Source of the DNA: CAYSYM01 sp964435115
GTDB taxonomy: Bacteria > Chloroflexota > UBA6077 > CF-72
Length of the DNA stretch: 64,000 nucleotides
Reading direction: 5' to 3'
Assembly (NCBI GenBank): GCA_964435115.1
Contig: CAYSYM010000002.1
Span: 89,420-153,419, forward strand
The position numbers and the translations under genes were made by a program. The stretch's first letter is position 1. Each line of letters begins with the position of its first letter. Shown piece after piece: positions 27,566 to 36,879 of this stretch. The notes beneath the pieces were generated by a model, which was not told the origin of the DNA, made no database searches, and saw only the letters and a program-made list of their open reading frames with translations.

Positions 27566-27620
27566 GAGGACTGGGCGATGAGGACTGAGGACTGAGAAAG
27601 GGCTGCTGAGCCCTCAGTCC
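27566..27620 (+). repeat. Tandem AGGACTG repeats and hairpin between ybaB and recR
   Basis: Three AGGACTG copies are followed by a long stem-loop: arms 27589-27595 and 27614-27620, a GAAA bulge at 27596-27599, then an inner 5-bp stem (27600-27604 with 27609-27613) around a GCTG loop. No T-run follows, so it is more likely an RNA processing or stability element than an intrinsic terminator. Confidence 0.5.
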
Positions 27621-27646
27621 CCGGCCGCCATAGCTCCGCCGCCGTT

Positions 27647-28246
27647 ATGCAGACCACCATCGAGCCGATCGCGCGGGTCGTCGAGGCGCTCGCGAGCCTG
27701 CCGGGTATCGGGCCCAAGACGGCCCAGCGTCTGACCTTCCACCTCCTGCGCGAGCCTCGGGAGACCTCGCATGGGCTGGCGGAGGCCATCCTCCAGATGA
27801 AGGATGCCGTGCGCTTCTGCTCGCTCTGCTGGAACATCACCGACCAGGACCCGTGCGGCATCTGCCGCTCGGAGCAGCGCGACCGCAGCGTCATCTGCGT
27901 GGTGGAGGAGCCGCTGGACATCCTCGCGTTGGAACGCACCCGCGTCTACCGGGGGCTGTACCACGTGCTCCACGGCGCGCTGGACCCCCTGCATGGCGTG
28001 GCGGTTGAGGATCTGAAGATCCCGCAGCTCCTGCGCCGCGTGGACGATGGCTCGGTCCGGGAGGTGATCCTGGCCACCAACCCGAACGTGGAAGGGGACG
28101 CGACGGCGGGCTACCTGGAGCGGCTGCTGCGGCCGCTGGGGATCGGCATCTCGCGGATCGCGCGCGGGCTGCCGGTGGGCGGAGACCTCGAGTACGCCGA
28201 CGAAGTGACGCTGGCGCGTGCCCTGGAGGGGCGACGGAGCGTCTAG
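27647..28246 (+). CDS. recR: Recombination protein RecR
   Basis: A 199-residue RecR, part of the RecFOR recombination mediator that loads RecA on gapped DNA. It has the HhH element SLPGIGPKTAQRL, the zinc site CSLCWNITDQDPCGIC, and the Toprim domain beginning VICVVEEPLDILALE. ATG 27647 gives the usual length. Its stop codon TAG overlaps the stop of the opposite-strand DUF1156/DUF499 remnant within a shared CTAG (28243-28246), marking the left boundary of the accessory island. Confidence 0.97.
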   Translation: MQTTIEPIARVVEALASLPGIGPKTAQRLTFHLLREPRETSHGLAEAILQMKDAVRFCSLCWNITDQDPCGICRSEQRDRSVICVVEEPLDILALERTRVYRGLYHVLHGALDPLHGVAVEDLKIPQLLRRVDDGSVREVILATNPNVEGDATAGYLERLLRPLGIGISRIARGLPVGGDLEYADEVTLARALEGRRSV

Positions 28247-28893
28247 AATTCCCAGGCGGGCGCACGGGCGGCCGCCTCTGCCGCGTCCGGCGCCAGCACC
28301 ACGAGCGCGTTGCGGTAGGTGCGAAAGGTCGTGCCGGCTTTGCCGAGCAGCTCCTCTACGAACGCCGTCGTCGCGCTACTCTGCCGCGCCTGCTGGGGCG
28401 ACAGCACCGCCAGCTTGAGCTGCTTGGTATCGGGCACGTCCTGGGAAGCTCTGGGCCAGAGCGTGACGCACAGCTCGCTGCCGGCCAGGCGCTCGAGCCG
28501 CTCGCGGATCGCCGCTCCGATCTGGTCGTCCTGGACGTGCTCTTCCTTCTCGACGATGATGCGGTTCAGGTTGGGCTGGTTGGAGAAGGCGTACAGGCCG
28601 CTCTCCGCGTGCACGTACCACAGCTCCCCCTCCAGCCGTCCCAGCCCGTCCCCGACCAGCGCCGCCGGCATCCCCTCGCGCAACGCCGCCAGCCGCAGCC
28701 GCTCCTCCCGACGGGCGGGATCATCCGGTAGGAGCGCGGCCAGGGCGGTCGCCCGCGAGGTCGCCAGTGGCCGCCGCGCCCACCAGATGTGCAGTGTTGA
28801 GATGTGCCCGTGGCGGATGTTCTTCTCCCGCACCGACTCCTCCGACACCCGGCGGATCGGGAAGTCGGCCTCGATCAATCGCTGCTTGTCCAT
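28243..28893 (-). pseudogene. Chimeric remnant: DUF1156 DNA methylase N-terminus joined to DUF499 ATPase C-terminal part
   Basis: An intact 216-residue frame assembled from two genes. Residues 1 to about 68 (MDKQRLIEADFPIRRV, EKNIRHGHISTLHIWWARRP) are the start of a DUF1156/COG1743 adenine-specific DNA methylase. From about residue 70 on, the sequence changes to DUF499/COG1483-type ATPase C-terminal region (GLYAFSNQPNLNRII, then FRTYRNALVVLAPDAAE). No methylase catalytic motif and no Walker motifs remain, so neither activity is possible. A large internal deletion between neighbouring methylase and ATPase genes explains the join, and the frame ends at the recR stop. ATG 28893 follows the hicA stop. 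It could be a selfish leftover or a new small protein; I call it a pseudogene. Confidence 0.75.
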
Positions 28894-28894
28894 A

Positions 28895-29107
28895 TCAGGC
28901 CTGCTCAAATTCCGCCCAGTCGATTCCTAGCTGGCGGACGGCTGCACGCACAGTTCCCAACTTCAGGTCCTTTGCGCCCCAGTCTGGTAGGACGGTCGCG
29001 CGCCCTGTTGCGGGATTGAACCATTTCCGGTGCGACCCACCTCCACGGCGCGGGAGCTCCTGGCAGTTCAGCGCCCTCAGCTTCCCGGCCACGTCGCGGT
29101 ACTTCAT
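28895..29107 (-). CDS. hicA: HicA-family mRNA interferase toxin
   Basis: A 70-residue HicA toxin with a double-stranded RNA-binding-like fold. The catalytic histidine lies in GGGSHRKWF; the N-terminus (MKYRDVAGKLRAL) and C-terminal helix are typical. It would cleave mRNA when free of HicB. It lies downstream of hicB with overlapping ATGA (29104-29107); antitoxin-first order is the less common arrangement for HicBA but is well known. Confidence 0.9.
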   Translation of the reverse strand: MKYRDVAGKLRALNCQELPRRGGGSHRKWFNPATGRATVLPDWGAKDLKLGTVRAAVRQLGIDWAEFEQA

Positions 29108-29364
29108 GCCTCCGGCACAAGGTATTCAAACCAGATCGGATCCACTTGTGGGTCCTGATGCAGATTTCTCGGCAGGGGTCTGCCAAGGTCCTCATACATC
29201 TCCACCACCGCCCGCAAGGCGTCTCGAACGTTGTCGAGCACCTCTTCAACAGTGTCGCCTTCGGTGACCAGCTCCGGCAGGACTGGACTTGTCACGGTGT
29301 ACCCACCTTCAGACTGAAGATGCAGGAGCAGCGGGACTTTATAGAGCTGAGGCACTCGACTCAC
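29104..29364 (-). CDS. hicB: HicB-family antitoxin
   Basis: An 86-residue HicB antitoxin with the partial RNase H-like fold: LQSEGGYTVTSPVLPELVTEGDTVEEVLDNVRDAL (cores GGYTVTSPVLPELVTEG and EEVLDNVRDAL). The C-terminal DNA-binding RHH/HTH module of longer HicB proteins is missing, so autoregulation by HicB alone is doubtful. It neutralises the HicA encoded directly downstream; the genes overlap by four bases. Confidence 0.9.
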   Translation of the reverse strand: MSRVPQLYKVPLLLHLQSEGGYTVTSPVLPELVTEGDTVEEVLDNVRDALRAVVEMYEDLGRPLPRNLHQDPQVDPIWFEYLVPEA

Positions 29365-29443
29365 CTCCTCAACAGAACCGACTTGGGAAGCGACTTGCGC
29401 CGCCGAGTGGGGTCATCGGGTGGCAGCGCCTGAAGCTCGTCCG

Positions 29444-29800
29444 TCATACGGGGACCGCCTCTTTCCGCACCTGCACGAGAAACGGATTCCAGCGAGATTT
29501 CGCCCAGTCGGTCGACACGGGCACGGTGGAGATCAGCACGTCGTACTTGAGGCAGATATCGGATACGATCTGGCTGGAACGGCCAGTCTCCTCGCCTGGC
29601 CTCACATCTCCCGCCAGCACGACCAGCACGTCGATATCGGACGACTCGGGGTCAAAGTCGCCCCGCGCGTACGAGCCGTAGAGGTACACCCCGCGCAGCC
29701 GCTCGCCGTAGATGCTGGCCAGCGCGGCTTTCAGCTCGCCCAGGGCCGCCGCGACCTCGGGCGGCAGCTCACGCGTGCGCTGGCTGCTCAGATTGTTCAT
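29444..29800 (-). CDS. MNT-type nucleotidyltransferase domain protein
   Basis: A 118-residue minimal nucleotidyltransferase. The active-site signature GSYARGDFDPESSDIDVLV has the G-S-X(10)-D-X-D pattern. Such proteins usually act as MNT antitoxins that AMPylate a HEPN toxin, but no HEPN gene is adjacent, so it may be an orphan left by decay of the island. ATG 29800 overlaps the stop of the DUF5615 gene (ATGA), implying coupled expression with it. Confidence 0.87.
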   Translation of the reverse strand: MNNLSSQRTRELPPEVAAALGELKAALASIYGERLRGVYLYGSYARGDFDPESSDIDVLVVLAGDVRPGEETGRSSQIVSDICLKYDVLISTVPVSTDWAKSRWNPFLVQVRKEAVPV

Positions 29801-30129
29801 AGGAACTCCACGTGGCTGGCCATATCTTCCGGGCTCAAGACGTCGTGGATCAGCATCAGGCCGCGGATGATGGTGCCAGTTGGCGTCCCCTGCGGCGCAT
29901 AGGCGATCCCCGCGTGCGGGTGACCGGCGGCGTGCAGGCGCAGGAAGTCCGCGTCCTGGGTGAAGATCACGCGGCCTTCTCTCAGCGCGAGCGCCAGGTG
30001 CTGTTGGTCCTCCGCTTCCAGCATGCCGGCCTCCTGGGCCCTCAACACATCCACCCCGCGGCGGCGCAACCCCTCCGTCACCGCTCTCGGCACGTGCTCG
30101 TCCATGTAGAACTTGATTGGCTCAGCCAC
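29797..30129 (-). CDS. DUF5615 PIN-like toxin
   Basis: A 110-residue PIN-like protein with the DUF5615 pattern: an early acidic motif FYMDEHVP, then DQQHLALALREGRVIFTQDADF where the TQDADF aspartates would bind metal for RNase activity. It is encoded just downstream of and overlapping the DUF433 gene by 8 bases, the standard DUF433-DUF5615 antitoxin-toxin pairing. Hence a ribonuclease toxin is the best prediction; target RNA unknown. Confidence 0.87.
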   Translation of the reverse strand: MAEPIKFYMDEHVPRAVTEGLRRRGVDVLRAQEAGMLEAEDQQHLALALREGRVIFTQDADFLRLHAAGHPHAGIAYAPQGTPTGTIIRGLMLIHDVLSPEDMASHVEFL

Positions 30130-30418
30130 CGAGCTTCGCCCGCAGTTTCGAGGGGATACGCTGGCGCAGCTCGGCGACGAAGGCCTCGTCCACCCTGATC
30201 GCCCGGTCGATCTCCTCGCGGTGGTCGTAGTAGTAGGCCAGCGCCGCGTACACGTCGGCCAGCGACAGGCCGTACTCGGTGGCGATCTCGTCCGCGCTCA
30301 GGCCCAGGCGCTCGTGCCAGACCACGACGTCTTGCACCCTGATCCGGTGCCCGGCGATGCGTGGTTTGCCCCCCGCCACACCGGGGGTGATCTCGATATG
30401 GCCCGACACCGTGTCCAC
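30122..30418 (-). CDS. DUF433 antitoxin-like protein
   Basis: A 98-residue DUF433 protein: GGKPRIAGHRIRVQDVV and LGLSADEIATEYGLSLADVYAALAYY (core ADEIATEYGLSLADVYAAL), the latter a helix-turn-helix related to the Mor/sigma-like fold. DUF433 proteins are antitoxins for the adjacent DUF5615/PIN-like toxins. ATG 30418. It is preceded by the DUF3883 fragment gene (24-base gap) and lies in the same minus-strand transcription unit. Confidence 0.88.
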   Translation of the reverse strand: MDTVSGHIEITPGVAGGKPRIAGHRIRVQDVVVWHERLGLSADEIATEYGLSLADVYAALAYYYDHREEIDRAIRVDEAFVAELRQRIPSKLRAKLGG

Positions 30419-30442
30419 TTCGACCTCCGCTCCGGCCGCCTT

Positions 30443-30838
30443 TCACCTGGTGGCCGCTTCTTTCCAGCCCCTGACCACGTAGCGCACGACCTCGACCACC
30501 TCGTCCGGGTGCAGCTTTGTCGCCGGATCCTGGATCGTATGGAGTTCCGCCGTCGTGGCCGCATGTTCGACAACGTACAGCCAGTACTCGCCGCCCAGCC
30601 GCTGTGCCATCAGCCACTCGTTGGGCGTCAGCGCGACGGCCCCGGTGCGCGCCCGCGCCTTCACCTCGATGGAGCGCACCGCGCCGTCGGCCGCCGTCGA
30701 GCGGAGGTCGTAGCCGAGGTTCTCCGACGAGACGTCCTCGGGGCTGCGCCCCTGCGCCCGCTCGTACTCCAGCGCCACCCCCACGCACTCCGGCCAGAAG
30801 TCGGCCTCGACCATCGCCCCGACATCAAGCGGCTTCAT
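30443..30838 (-). CDS. DUF3883 domain protein (probable C-terminal remnant of a larger defence protein)
   Basis: A 131-residue protein consisting almost wholly of a DUF3883 domain, a PD-(D/E)XK-like fold: ENLGYDLRST, RSIEVKARA with the E-X-K core, and ALTPNEWLMAQRLGGEYWLYVV. DUF3883 is normally the C-terminal module of long helicase or ATPase proteins in defence operons, often together with DUF1156 and DUF499 proteins. The short length and the DUF1156/DUF499 chimera nearby suggest a remnant of such a protein, although small stand-alone DUF3883 proteins also exist. Start overlaps the HTH gene stop (ATGA). Confidence 0.7.
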   Translation of the reverse strand: MKPLDVGAMVEADFWPECVGVALEYERAQGRSPEDVSSENLGYDLRSTAADGAVRSIEVKARARTGAVALTPNEWLMAQRLGGEYWLYVVEHAATTAELHTIQDPATKLHPDEVVEVVRYVVRGWKEAATR

Positions 30839-31053
30839 GGTTGCTTCTCACCCGCTCCCGGCGCCTGGCCTGATGCGCCTACCGGCTCGAGCAACGCCTC
30901 GATGTCCTCCCGCTTGATGCGGATCACCTTCTCGCCCGCGACGCGGTACCCCTTCAGCTTGCCCTCGGCGATGTAGCGGTGGATGGTGCGCGTCGAGAGC
31001 GCCAGGAGCGCGGCCGTCTCCCGGATCGTCAGGTAGGGACGCGACGTGTCCAT
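30835..31053 (-). CDS. Excisionase/MerR-like helix-turn-helix DNA-binding protein
   Basis: A 72-residue protein with one excisionase-family winged-helix domain: YLTIRETAALLALSTRTIHRYIAEGKLKGYRV followed by IKREDIEALL (core AALLALSTRTIHRYIAEG). The last 15 residues are a disordered Gly/Pro tail. Such proteins act as recombination directionality factors or as small repressors. No integrase is present in the window, so repression of the island operon is the likelier role. ATG 31053 is chosen because the domain begins directly after it; it is the first gene of the minus-strand island unit. Confidence 0.85.
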   Translation of the reverse strand: MDTSRPYLTIRETAALLALSTRTIHRYIAEGKLKGYRVAGEKVIRIKREDIEALLEPVGASGQAPGAGEKQP

Positions 31054-31077
31054 CAGAGCTGCAACCATGGACAAGCT

Positions 31078-31098
31078 GGCCACGTGGTGGCCATCGTA
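31078..31098 (-). promoter_or_regulatory. Candidate promoter/operator of the minus-strand island operon
   Basis: A TACGAT -10 box (31098-31093, minus strand) is followed by an inverted repeat GGCCAC-GTG-GTGGCC (31078-31092) covering the likely transcription start and lying 24 bases before the HTH start codon. It would suit binding by the excisionase-like HTH protein. Confidence 0.4.
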
Positions 31099-31507
31099 CG
31101 CGGTATGTCACCCCATAGCGATGCGTTTCAGCCTATGACTCCTTCACGCTTAGCCCGGACGCCGCGCTACCAGATGCTTCGCCCAGAGGTTCGCGCCATT
31201 GCGCCGCTCGAGGGGATGCCGTTGTAGCGGCCGCGGCATGCCCAGCGCCAGGTCGTGGGCGGTCTGAGAGTGAAAGGCCGCGACCAACACAGTTGCCAGC
31301 ACGCGGGCGAATCGCTGTCGGGTCGCACGTTCCGGCGCCGCCGCCGGGGCTGCATCAAGGAGAGCCGCGAATGGCCAGCCGAGCGCCGGCCGGTCAGAAT
31401 CGCGATCAGCAACGAGTGGCCGAAAGGCAAGGCGGAAGGCATAGATTCCAGGCCCGGTGGTGGACGCTGGGCAGTGGTGCCGGTTCGACGCGAGATGAGC
31501 AGCCCGG
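31099..31507. other. Intergenic region with possible relic coding sequence
   Basis: No intact gene is supported. On the minus strand, 31150-31440 translates to a stretch with a protein-like composition (for example RFARVLATVLVAAFHSQTAHD), reminiscent of the end of a membrane glycosyltransferase, but it has no start and runs into the antitoxin gene. I treat it as a possible relic only. Confidence 0.3.
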
Positions 31508-31530
31508 TACAATGTTGACACTATAGTGTC
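31508..31530 (+). promoter_or_regulatory. Promoter and palindromic operator of the RHH-PIN toxin-antitoxin operon
   Basis: A TACAAT -10 box (31508-31513) is followed by a perfect 14-bp palindrome GACACTATAGTGTC (31517-31530) at the predicted transcription start. Position and symmetry fit autorepression by the ribbon-helix-helix antitoxin encoded 22 bases downstream. The palindrome is far more AT-rich than its surroundings. Confidence 0.7.
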
Positions 31531-31552
31531 GTGTCTAGGGAAGGGAGTAGCG

Positions 31553-31897
31553 GTGGCGAGAGTGACCCTGCGGCTGCCTGAGGACCTGCACCGACGATTG
31601 CGCTCCACCTCGGAGCGCACCGGATCGTCACTGAATGAGTTGATCGTCGCCGCGCTGAGCCAGGCCCTCGCGCAGGGTGAGGTGGCGGGCCAGGCCGAGA
31701 GCTCGCTGCTGGAGCAGGTGCAGCACGTCCGGCGGGCCCTGGGCGACCTGGCCGTCGAGGTGGATGCGCGCCACCTGCCGCCGCACCTGCGCCCGAGCGA
31801 CGACCTGCCGGACACCGACACCCTCAGGCAGTCAATGCCCGCGCTCGTTCCGCCCCTCTCGGCCACGATCAGCGCCGACCGCGAAGACCGCTTCTAG
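31553..31897 (+). CDS. Ribbon-helix-helix (CopG/Arc-like) antitoxin
   Basis: A 114-residue antitoxin. The N-terminal 40 residues form an RHH DNA-binding domain: ARVTLRLPEDLHRRLRS then GSSLNELIVAALSQAL. The C-terminal half is acidic and proline-rich and would wrap the toxin. GTG 31553 is preferred: it has an AAGGGAG ribosome site 5 bases upstream and starts exactly at the RHH strand; an upstream in-frame GTG lies inside the operator palindrome. It precedes the PIN toxin by 18 bases and probably represses its own operon. Confidence 0.88.
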   Translation: MARVTLRLPEDLHRRLRSTSERTGSSLNELIVAALSQALAQGEVAGQAESSLLEQVQHVRRALGDLAVEVDARHLPPHLRPSDDLPDTDTLRQSMPALVPPLSATISADREDRF

Positions 31898-31915
31898 AGG
31901 GCCAGGCGCCTGCTT

Positions 31916-32380
31916 ATGGCTCTGGCCTATCTCGACACCAGCGCCCTGGCCAAGCGGTACCTGCCGGCAGCGGGCTCGGCGTGGGTCGCGCGCCTCTGCC
32001 AACAGGAGCCGGTCGCGATCTCGCTGGTCGCGATCCCTGAGCTGGCGTCTGCCCTTGCACGCCGCGTGCGGGAAGGCGCGCTGAGCGCCCAGCAGCGCGA
32101 TGCGCTCTTCGAGGCCTTCGTCCGCGACGCGCGATCCTTCACGGTGGTCGAGCCAGGCCAGGCGATCGCCCAGCAGGCAGCGGCGCTGCTGCTCACGGCG
32201 CCGCTGCCCGTGCGTCTGCGGACGCTGGACGCGTTGCACGTCGCCTCGGCCCGGTTAGCATTTGCCCGCGCCCGCCGGCGTGGCGTCGCCACCGGGAGCT
32301 TCGTCGCGGCCGACCGGGCGCTGCTGGACGCCGCGAGCTGGGCCGGGCTCCCCACGCTCAATCCCGAGGAGTACCCGTGA
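31916..32380 (+). CDS. PIN-domain ribonuclease toxin (VapC-like)
   Basis: A 154-residue PIN toxin. The acidic active site is complete: D7 in AYLDTSALAKRY, E42 in IPELASAL, then TLDALHVASA and VAADRALLDAA. Single-strand RNA cleavage (often tRNA or rRNA) is the family activity. ATG 31916, 18 bases after the RHH antitoxin stop. It is the right-hand end of the accessory island; rpsA begins about 440 bases later. Confidence 0.92.
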   Translation: MALAYLDTSALAKRYLPAAGSAWVARLCQQEPVAISLVAIPELASALARRVREGALSAQQRDALFEAFVRDARSFTVVEPGQAIAQQAAALLLTAPLPVRLRTLDALHVASARLAFARARRRGVATGSFVAADRALLDAASWAGLPTLNPEEYP

Positions 32381-32773
32381 CAGATGGCGGTCGCGTAGCT
32401 CACGCCGGGACCTTGCGCCGTTGCGCCCTCGATCAGCTCCGCCACACGACGGCTCCGGTCGCTTGCCGCCCGTCGCGGCTCCTGTTCGAGGGCACGCCGA
32501 TGCAGTCGGTTTCGAGGGGCCACTTCCACGCCCCACGCGACGGGTGCGGCCGGCCGCAAGGTCGTGGTGCCGGCAAGCTTCGAACGGCAGTCAGCGACAA
32601 TAGCGCGGGCGTTGGGGAAGTGTGCGTCAAAGAACTGGCGGATGGCGGTGCGGGCGCCACGGCCTGCCGGGCGCGAGGTCGCCTGGGGGTCTGGCAGTCG
32701 AACGCCCTTCGCCCCTCCGCGGCCAGTGGGGCCGGGCGAGGAGGGCGCGGCCGCCGCCGCTGAACGCTTCCCG
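32381..32773. other. Intergenic region, no gene recognised
   Basis: Several frames are open in the GC-rich sequence, but none has a ribosome site, a recognisable domain or plausible codon use. I see no RNA gene or repeat here. Confidence 0.5.
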
Positions 32774-32779
32774 TATACT
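32774..32779 (+). promoter_or_regulatory. -10 box (TATACT) upstream of rpsA
   Basis: TATACT about 42 bases before the rpsA ATG, leaving a 5' leader of about 35 bases. The -35 region is not obvious. Confidence 0.45.
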
Positions 32780-32821
32780 CCGTCAGTAGATTTTCGGACG
32801 CTGGCGGTAGAGTTGAACGCG

Positions 32822-34195
32822 ATGGACGACGGGGCCACTGGCCCCGAGGAGCGGGTGCGGGTCGCTGAGGCGAGGCAGAACGCAGGGTCTCACCAGGAGT
32901 CGGGCGCCAATACCCAGGATATGGGCGCCCTGCTGGAACAGTACGAAGGGGCGCAGCGCGCACAGCTCCGGCGCGGGGACCTGGTCGAGGGCAGGGTGGT
33001 CCTGGTCGACCGGGACGAGGTGCTTGTGGACATCGGTGGCAAGATGGAGGCCGTCGTGCCGCCGCACGAGCTGGGGGCGCAGCGGGAGGAGCCGCCGCTA
33101 GGGCAGGGCGACACGGTGACCGCGGTGGTGGTGGTCCCGGAGAACGCCGAGGGCCGGCCGGTGATCTCCATCAACCGGGCTCGCGCTGAGATCGCCTGGC
33201 GCGACCTACAGGAGAAGTTCCAGGCGGGTGAGCTCGTCCAAGGCCAGGTGGTCGACCACAACAAGGGCGGGTTGATCGTCTCGGTCAACGGGGTGCGTGG
33301 CTTCGTGCCGCTGAGCCAGATCGTCGAGGTGCGGCGGGGTGGTTCCGAGGAGGAGGTTGAGACGCGGCTGCGCAGCATGCGGGGCCAGGAGCTCTTCCTC
33401 AAGGTGATCGAGATGAATCGCCGTCGCAACCGGCTCATCCTCTCCGAGCGCGCGGCGGCCCAGGAGCGTCGAGCGGCGCAGAAGGATCGGCTGCTGGCCG
33501 AGCTGCAGCCGGACCAGATCAAGCACGGCCGCGTCTCCAGCCTCACGGACTTCGGAGCCTTCGTGGACCTGGGCGGAGCGGACGGCTTGATCCACCTCTC
33601 CGAGCTGTCCTGGGGCCAGGTGCAGCACCCCAGCCAGGTCCTGAAGGTGGGCCAGGAGGTCGACGTCAGGGTGGTGGGCGTCGATCGCGAGAACAAGAAG
33701 ATCGCGCTGAGCCTGAAGCGGGCGCAGGAGAACCCGTGGGAGCGCATCCAGGAGCGGTACCGGGTGGACGAGACGGTCTCGGCGAAGATCACCAAGCTGG
33801 CACAGTTTGGCGCATTCGCCGAGGTGGAGCCCGGCGTGGAGGGGCTGGTACACATCTCCGAGCTGTCGGACGAGCGCATCACCCACCCCAAGCAGGTCGT
33901 GCGCGAGGGGGAGCAGGTCCAGCTCCGCATCATTGGGATCGATCCCCAGCGCCACCGCCTGCGCCTGAGCCTGCGGCAGGTGGAGGACCAGGGCGGGTAC
34001 CCGAGTTTCGAAGCGTGGGGTGGCGTATCGTACGGCACGGGCGGGTCGGTGGCGACCAGGGAGGGAGAGCTCGAGGGCGTGGGGGAGCGCGGGGGGGAGA
34101 CAGGGGATGGCGGGGAGGTCGAGGGCGCCGCTGGCACGCAGCCTGCTCCAGCCGCGTCGTCGACGAACGGCACGACGGACCTCCTCGAGGGGTAG
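32822..34195 (+). CDS. rpsA: 30S ribosomal protein S1 (four S1 domains)
   Basis: A 457-residue S1-family protein with four OB-fold S1 repeats at about residues 50-120, 138-210, 225-295 and 310-382; repeat 3 has the canonical HGRVSSLTDFGAFVDLGG...GLIHLSELSW pattern. E. coli S1 has six repeats, whereas four is usual in Gram-positive and Chloroflexota-like proteins. It helps mRNA loading on the ribosome. The last 75 residues are a Gly/Glu/Thr-rich tail. ATG 32822 is chosen over an upstream extension lacking similarity, and a TATACT box lies 42 bases upstream. Confidence 0.9.
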   Translation: MDDGATGPEERVRVAEARQNAGSHQESGANTQDMGALLEQYEGAQRAQLRRGDLVEGRVVLVDRDEVLVDIGGKMEAVVPPHELGAQREEPPLGQGDTVTAVVVVPENAEGRPVISINRARAEIAWRDLQEKFQAGELVQGQVVDHNKGGLIVSVNGVRGFVPLSQIVEVRRGGSEEEVETRLRSMRGQELFLKVIEMNRRRNRLILSERAAAQERRAAQKDRLLAELQPDQIKHGRVSSLTDFGAFVDLGGADGLIHLSELSWGQVQHPSQVLKVGQEVDVRVVGVDRENKKIALSLKRAQENPWERIQERYRVDETVSAKITKLAQFGAFAEVEPGVEGLVHISELSDERITHPKQVVREGEQVQLRIIGIDPQRHRLRLSLRQVEDQGGYPSFEAWGGVSYGTGGSVATREGELEGVGERGGETGDGGEVEGAAGTQPAPAASSTNGTTDLLEG

Positions 34196-34246
34196 CGATC
34201 GCGGACTCGGCGGGTTTTTCTCGCCGGTGGGGCGGGGACCGCGAGC

Positions 34247-34252
34247 TATACT
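34247..34252 (+). promoter_or_regulatory. -10 box (TATACT) upstream of clpC
   Basis: TATACT in the spacer between rpsA and clpC, about 120 bases before the clpC ATG. No CIRCE or CtsR-type operator is visible nearby. Confidence 0.35.
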
Positions 34253-34374
34253 CCCCTCACGGCCAGGGCAGGTCCCTGCCGGGTGGGTTGGCGGTTCCGC
34301 GCGCGCCCCTACCGAACGCAGCCGGTCGCAGGGCCGCTGAGGATTGAAACGAACGAGCGAGCGAACGAACGGAC

Positions 34375-36876
<2,502 letters not shown>

Positions 36877-36879
36877 AAG

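Noticed and set aside
31150..31866. Minus-strand open frame over the antitoxin region whose last 90 residues look protein-like
   Set aside because: No start, no ribosome site, and the first half is antisense to the RHH antitoxin. A relic of a membrane glycosyltransferase is possible but unproven.
34196..34246. GC-rich inverted sequence with TTTTT after rpsA, considered as an intrinsic terminator
   Set aside because: The T-run lies in the loop rather than after the stem, so a standard terminator does not form.
34197..34374. CIRCE or CtsR operator expected before clpC
   Set aside because: No match to either inverted or heptad repeat is visible.
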